A program made the position numbers and the translations under genes. Below, one piece after another: positions 6,459 through 10,123 of a DNA stretch of 10,123 bases. Below the pieces are notes generated by a model that did not search any database, had not been told where the DNA came from, and saw nothing but the letters and a program-made list of their open reading frames with translations. Each line of letters begins with the position of its first letter. Within the stretch, counting starts at the first letter, position 1. Origin of the DNA: an uncultured Eubacteriales bacterium (lineage in GTDB: Bacteria > Bacillota > Clostridia > Oscillospirales > CAG-272); NCBI GenBank assembly GCA_934467435.1, contig CAKSLR010000051.1, positions 1-10,123 on the forward strand, in the 5' to 3' direction.

Positions 6459-6479
6459 TGCCGCCGTTTCGTGTAAAAT
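6451..6479 (+). promoter_or_regulatory. predicted promoter of the large secreted-protein gene
   Basis: TTGACT (6451-6456), a 17-bp spacer and TAAAAT (6474-6479) lie 43 bp upstream of the start codon, after the intrinsic terminator. This gives a 5' leader of about 37 bases that holds the AAAGGA ribosome binding site (6508-6513). The surface protein therefore appears to be its own transcription unit. Confidence 0.75.
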
Positions 6480-6522
6480 AGGAAGCAGCAAGATATATAT
6501 TTCAACGAAAGGATATTCCGTT

Positions 6523-9500
6523 ATGAACAAAAGAATCTTGTCTTTTGCGTTGGTTCTGTGCATGGTGCTGGCAATGGTTCCGGCAATGCTGCTGTCCGTT
6601 ACGGCGGCGGATGCAGGTACCACCACGGCAACGTCAAAGACCTATGAAACAAAATTTGAAGCAGTGCAGGGCAGCCAGAACGTGCCTCTTGAAGACACCT
6701 CTTCCGGCTCGTTGATGTTTACCTTCAAGAACAACTGGTATTTTGTGGCGCACAAAGCCGCAGACTGGAATCAGGAATACCTCATGGATTACGGCATGGA
6801 TACCAGCGCCAATGCGATTGCGAACGGTAATGAGGCTTCCTGGGGCGGCAACAAAACCGTTGGCTCTTTGTGGCACGGCGGTGCCGGCTGGAACCTGAAC
6901 TGGCATGGCAGCGATAACGGTACCAACTGGGGCCCCGCTTACGGCCTCCACGTCAGTAACGGTCATACCGCGGCATATCAGTATGTGGCGGAAAGAAGCG
7001 GTACTGCCACCATCAGCCTGGATAAGGTGCGTTACCTTTCCGACGCTGCACAGGCGGGCGTTGGTATCTTCGTCAACGGTAAAATGGTTTGGCCGAATAA
7101 CGGCGATTATTATACCGATGTGACCAAGTACAAGGCGGTTTCTTCTCTCGGCGGCACGGCAGATAGCGGCGGCATTATGAATGTGTCGGGCGTGGCAAGC
7201 GTAGCGAACGTGGAACTGCACGCCGGCGATAAGGTCGAGCTGGTTGTGCGAGCTTCTCATAATGACGAGGACTCCGTCAGCGTATGGCGCAGCCGCGGTA
7301 TTTCCGCCAACCTCACGGTTTCTTTCTCGAAAGCTTATGAAGTTACCATCTTTGACGGCACGAACTACACCTACACCGATGCCGGTGTGGTGGTGCTGCC
7401 CGCAACCCCTGCCGGTTGCTACGGCTGGGATGTGGACGGTGACGGGAAAGCCGACTACGCCGGCGGCAGCCGCGTAGTAGTCGGTTGCGGACGGATTGCT
7501 CCGGTAGCAACCCCCGAACTGATTACGACCGATTTCTATGCGAATGCCCCTGTCGGTGGGAACGGCTGGCGGGCAGGGAACTATACCTATGCCGGTTCCA
7601 AAGCAGGTTCCTTCCGTCCGTATACCGTAAAGAATGAGTGGAACATTTACAACGTGGCTGGCGGCAGCACCTGGAGTTGGGGCGAAATGGGCGGCGGTCT
7701 CTACGGTAACCGTTACGACAGCGGGCTGATGCAGGGTTATAAGTTCGCTGTGCGCGATGATATCGTGAAAGGCGGCACCACGCATGCGACCTCCGCAGCA
7801 ACCTACAAGGTTCCCTATACCGGGAATGTGACGCTGAGTTATGCGTACTTCGTGGGGCGCCGTGAGGTAAATCCCACCGATGCGGCAAATCCGATTTCTT
7901 ATGAGTTTGCCATTTACGTCAATAATGAGAAGGTTTGGCCGACGGCTTCTGCAGAAAGCAAGACGGGCGCCGCCGGTAACATTACGCTGACCGCAGACGG
8001 CTGGTATAATTATACCGGTACAACGGTCTATGCGGCGGGCGCGGTGAAGGATGAGGACATCCTTGCGGTGCTCGGCAATCCCGAGATCAATATCACCGTG
8101 AACGGCGGCGATACCATTTGCTTTGCTCTCCGTAACGGCAATGCCACCACCTGGATGGCGTTCATGAACCCGACGGTGGAATATACCGCGTACAACGTAC
8201 CCACCGTCAATCAGACGACCCTCACCACTTCCATGATGAATCATTTGCCAACATACAGCGTGGGGGGCAACTTCTGGAATGCAGCAGAAGCGCAGTTCTC
8301 CGGCAACTGGTCTTTCATCGGGCGTTCTACCGGCAACTTTGGCGAAAAAGTGCTTTGCAATCAGGCATCCGGCAATAACGCCGGTAACTGGTGGTTATGT
8401 CCTAAGCACGGTGGCAATGTATATGGCGGTGATAGTTCTTCTCCTTCCTTTAACGGGGAAATGAATCACGGTTATTGGGGTACTTACGGTGCCATCAGCT
8501 CTGTGCCGAACTGGAGCGCCGGGTATGAGTATATTGCCGAGGCAACCGGTACGCTGGATGTCAGCATTTCCAACCTGACTTTCAAAAGCAATGCAGCAGC
8601 CAAACTCGCCATTTTTGTCAACGGCATGATGGTATGGCCGACGGCAGGCGGCAGTTACGCCAATACGAAAGACTGGTACGCCATTACCGCAGCAACTACC
8701 GATGTGACGGCGGATGCCGAGAGCACGAAGAACCTGTTTGTGAAGGCAGGTGATACCGTGGACTTCCTCGTACGTTTCAGTGTTGCATGGGACGACCGTG
8801 GTATTCTGTTTACTCCTACCGTTTCCTATACGCAGATGTTCACGGCAGAAGATCCGTACTTTGTGATTGCCAACCCGCTGCCCCGCATCATTCAGCCGGA
8901 TGGCAACGAACTGACCATGCCCGACTATGCGGGCGAGGGCAAGTTCCTTGGCTGGGATGTAAACGGTGACGGCAACCCCGATTACCTTGCCGGTCAGAAG
9001 GTCACTCTGACCGCCGGCATGCAGTTCAAGTGCGAGCCGGTAACCGCAATCGTTCCCGGCTCTACCCCCATCTCCAAGGTTCCGACGCTCGATAACGGAA
9101 AAGTTACGTTCTACAACAACTGGTTCATGGGTCTGCGCGATGTCGAGACCAAGAAGTTCACTCCCTTCAACAATATTACAACCGCCGGCTCCGAAGCCTT
9201 TACCGTCATGAACGACGGTATGTGGGGCACCGATAACTGGGGCGGCTACTACATCAAGGGCGGCGGCATGGGTCGCGTGGCGATGGTTGGCGAAAAAATG
9301 GGTCGTGCGAACACCGTAGCAAATGAGGTTCGTTATGTAGCGCCCTATAACGGTGTCGCCACCATCAGTTACGAAAAACTGAATGTCATTCGTGGTTCCG
9401 AGAAGCATATCGCCTCGAACTACATCGAAATGGATTTTGCCGTTTATGTCAACGGTATGCAGGTTTTCCCGATGGAAGGGAACTGGTTCTCTGTCAAGAG

Positions 9501-10123
9501 CAACCAGTACTACGAATCCGGCACTTACGCAACGCTGGATGCCAAAGCCATTCTGAATCAGACCGGCGTCTTCCCGCTCACCTTGAATCTGACCGCGGGG
9601 GATACCGTGTCCTTCGTGACCCGTTGTGGCAATACGTCCAGTTTTATGTGCGATGTGGTACCGAATGTGACCTACCAGGATGTGACCAACGCACCGGTCA
9701 TCAACCAGGCGAGCGTCACCGTCAAAGATACCTTTGATCTGAACCTTTACACGCACTGCAACTCCCTCTACGAAGTCGAGGAAATCGGCTGCGATCTGGT
9801 GGGAGACGATGGAATGCTGCATGAACTCCCCATGAAGGGCGAGATGACCCGTGGCAAGAGCATGCTCTACACCACTACCGCAAACCGCGAACTGAATCTC
9901 GTTTCCGCCTGTTTCACGGTTGAAGGGATTTCCGTTATGGATATCACCCGCGATTTCCAAGTGCGCACCTGGGTGAAGTACACGAACGGTGTGGTGGAAC
10001 ACGGCGAACCTTACTATGCAAGTGTAGCCGCTTACGCCGCTGCCGCCGCTGCTTACTTCAACGGTGAGGGCGATGGCAACAGCAGCATCACCGGGGATTC
10101 CGACAGCATGAACACCCTCAAGT
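6523..10123 (+). CDS. large secreted multi-module surface protein, 3' end outside window
   Basis: The frame is open for 1200 codons from ATG 6523 to the window edge with no stop. The N-terminus is a signal peptide: MNKR, a hydrophobic core to about residue 25, and likely cleavage near SVTA-ADA (29-30). Four related modules follow. Each starts near an N-x-W motif (Trp72, Trp373, Trp596, Trp867) and has, about 95-115 residues later, an [IY]-VN(G/N)-x-x-V-[WF]P strand (Asn185, 467, 700, 977), then AGD(T/K)V and a closing TVxY strand. Linkers after modules 1 and 3 carry GWDVDGDGKADY (301-312) and GWDVNGDGNPDY (810-821), resembling Flg_new/InlB-type repeats with a calcium-loop-like aspartate cluster. 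A different domain begins near 1060 and ends in an alanine-rich stretch (1169-1176), followed by a Gly/Ser/Asp-rich linker. The protein is rich in Trp, Tyr, Asn and Gly, as in glycan-binding or adhesive beta-sandwich proteins. No catalytic motif is recognised. The anchor or dockerin, if any, is off-window. Confidence 0.88.
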   Translation, partial: MNKRILSFALVLCMVLAMVPAMLLSVTAADAGTTTATSKTYETKFEAVQGSQNVPLEDTSSGSLMFTFKNNWYFVAHKAADWNQEYLMDYGMDTSANAIANGNEASWGGNKTVGSLWHGGAGWNLNWHGSDNGTNWGPAYGLHVSNGHTAAYQYVAERSGTATISLDKVRYLSDAAQAGVGIFVNGKMVWPNNGDYYTDVTKYKAVSSLGGTADSGGIMNVSGVASVANVELHAGDKVELVVRASHNDEDSVSVWRSRGISANLTVSFSKAYEVTIFDGTNYTYTDAGVVVLPATPAGCYGWDVDGDGKADYAGGSRVVVGCGRIAPVATPELITTDFYANAPVGGNGWRAGNYTYAGSKAGSFRPYTVKNEWNIYNVAGGSTWSWGEMGGGLYGNRYDSGLMQGYKFAVRDDIVKGGTTHATSAATYKVPYTGNVTLSYAYFVGRREVNPTDAANPISYEFAIYVNNEKVWPTASAESKTGAAGNITLTADGWYNYTGTTVYAAGAVKDEDILAVLGNPEINITVNGGDTICFALRNGNATTWMAFMNPTVEYTAYNVPTVNQTTLTTSMMNHLPTYSVGGNFWNAAEAQFSGNWSFIGRSTGNFGEKVLCNQASGNNAGNWWLCPKHGGNVYGGDSSSPSFNGEMNHGYWGTYGAISSVPNWSAGYEYIAEATGTLDVSISNLTFKSNAAAKLAIFVNGMMVWPTAGGSYANTKDWYAITAATTDVTADAESTKNLFVKAGDTVDFLVRFSVAWDDRGILFTPTVSYTQMFTAEDPYFVIANPLPRIIQPDGNELTMPDYAGEGKFLGWDVNGDGNPDYLAGQKVTLTAGMQFKCEPVTAIVPGSTPISKVPTLDNGKVTFYNNWFMGLRDVETKKFTPFNNITTAGSEAFTVMNDGMWGTDNWGGYYIKGGGMGRVAMVGEKMGRANTVANEVRYVAPYNGVATISYEKLNVIRGSEKHIASNYIEMDFAVYVNGMQVFPMEGNWFSVKSNQYYESGTYATLDAKAILNQTGVFPLTLNLTAGDTVSFVTRCGNTSSFMCDVVPNVTYQDVTNAPVINQASVTVKDTFDLNLYTHCNSLYEVEEIGCDLVGDDGMLHELPMKGEMTRGKSMLYTTTANRELNLVSACFTVEGISVMDITRDFQVRTWVKYTNGVVEHGEPYYASVAAYAAAAAAYFNGEGDGNSSITGDSDSMNTLK
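6700..7329 (+). repeat. surface-protein module 1 (about residues 60-269)
   Basis: This is the first copy of the repeated module. FKNNWYF (68-74) marks its start, GIFVNGKMVWP (181-191) its central strand, HAGDKVELVVRA its AGD strand, and ANLTVSFS its end. It is followed by the first GWDVDGDG linker. Boundaries are approximate and set by eye. Confidence 0.65.
7606..8190 (+). repeat. surface-protein module 2 (about residues 362-556)
   Basis: In the second copy, VKNEWNIY (369-376) marks the start, then YKVPYTGNVTLSYAYF, AIYVNNEKVWP (463-473), VNGGDTICFALRNGN, and the closing PTVEYT. It is followed by VPTVNQTTLTT, which resembles APVINQASVTV after module 4. Confidence 0.65.
8290..8832 (+). repeat. 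surface-protein module 3 (about residues 590-770)
   Basis: In the third copy, FSGNWSFI (592-599) marks the start, then YEYIAEATGTLDVSISNL, AIFVNGMMVWP (696-706), KAGDTVDFLVRF and the closing PTVSYT. It is most like module 1 in its strand before the VNG motif and, like module 1, is followed by a GWD linker (810-821). Confidence 0.65.
9100..9678 (+). repeat. surface-protein module 4 (about residues 860-1052)
   Basis: In the fourth copy, FYNNWFMG (863-870) marks the start, then VRYVAPYNGVATISYEKL, AVYVNGMQVFP (973-983), TAGDTVSFVTRCGN and the closing PNVTYQ. Its VAPYNG resembles VPYTGN of module 2 rather than the AERSG/AEATG of modules 1 and 3. Confidence 0.65.

Noticed and set aside
6634..8244. 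536-codon open frame on the minus strand opposite the surface-protein gene
   Set aside because: It is antisense to a frame that has a signal peptide, repeated modules, promoter and ribosome binding site. The antisense translation shows no domain and arises from codon bias.
8395..10002. 535-codon open frame on the minus strand opposite the surface-protein gene
   Set aside because: For the same reason, it is a shadow of the 1200-codon sense frame, and no start signal or family motif is visible.

Overview
The window looks like chromosomal DNA from a fairly GC-rich Gram-positive anaerobe of the gut Clostridia type (Oscillospirales or Christensenellales-like). This is inferred from the strong AGGAGG/AAGGAG/AAAGGAG ribosome binding sites, the Gram-positive style signal peptide on the last gene, and the gene content. 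I cannot name a species. There are eight protein-coding genes in three blocks, and I see no RNA gene, insertion sequence or CRISPR array.

Block 1 (1-3032) is a divergent catabolic-looking locus. On the minus strand, read right to left, are an SDR-family dehydrogenase, a type I 3-dehydroquinate dehydratase-like protein and a PIG3-type quinone oxidoreductase cut by the left edge. They are spaced 10 and 15 bp apart, so they are very likely one operon. An AraC-family regulator reads away from them on the plus strand. The 171-bp gap between them holds two good sigma-A-type promoters facing outwards and, between these, a CGATAC direct repeat with a 20-bp period. That is what an AraC-type operator controlling both directions would look like. 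The substrate is unknown. The dehydratase fold suggests a cyclic polyol or quinate/shikimate-like compound, but the SDR lacks the usual catalytic tyrosine.

Block 2 (about 3165-6403) is a compact surface-glycan operon on the plus strand: a WcaJ/PglC-type sugar-phosphate transferase, a PF14907-like nucleotidyltransferase-fold protein and an O-antigen ligase/polymerase-like membrane protein, ending at a strong intrinsic terminator. No glycosyltransferase or flippase lies inside it. The promoter and start codon of its first gene overlap in an odd way.

Block 3 (6424 to the right edge) is a separately promoted, very large secreted protein, open for 1200 codons and still unfinished. It carries four diverged copies of a roughly 190-210-residue module arranged as two pairs. 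Each pair is joined by a linker with an aspartate-rich GWDxxGDG loop. It is probably a cell-surface or extracellular protein. Whether the glycan made by block 2 modifies or anchors it is only a guess from adjacency.
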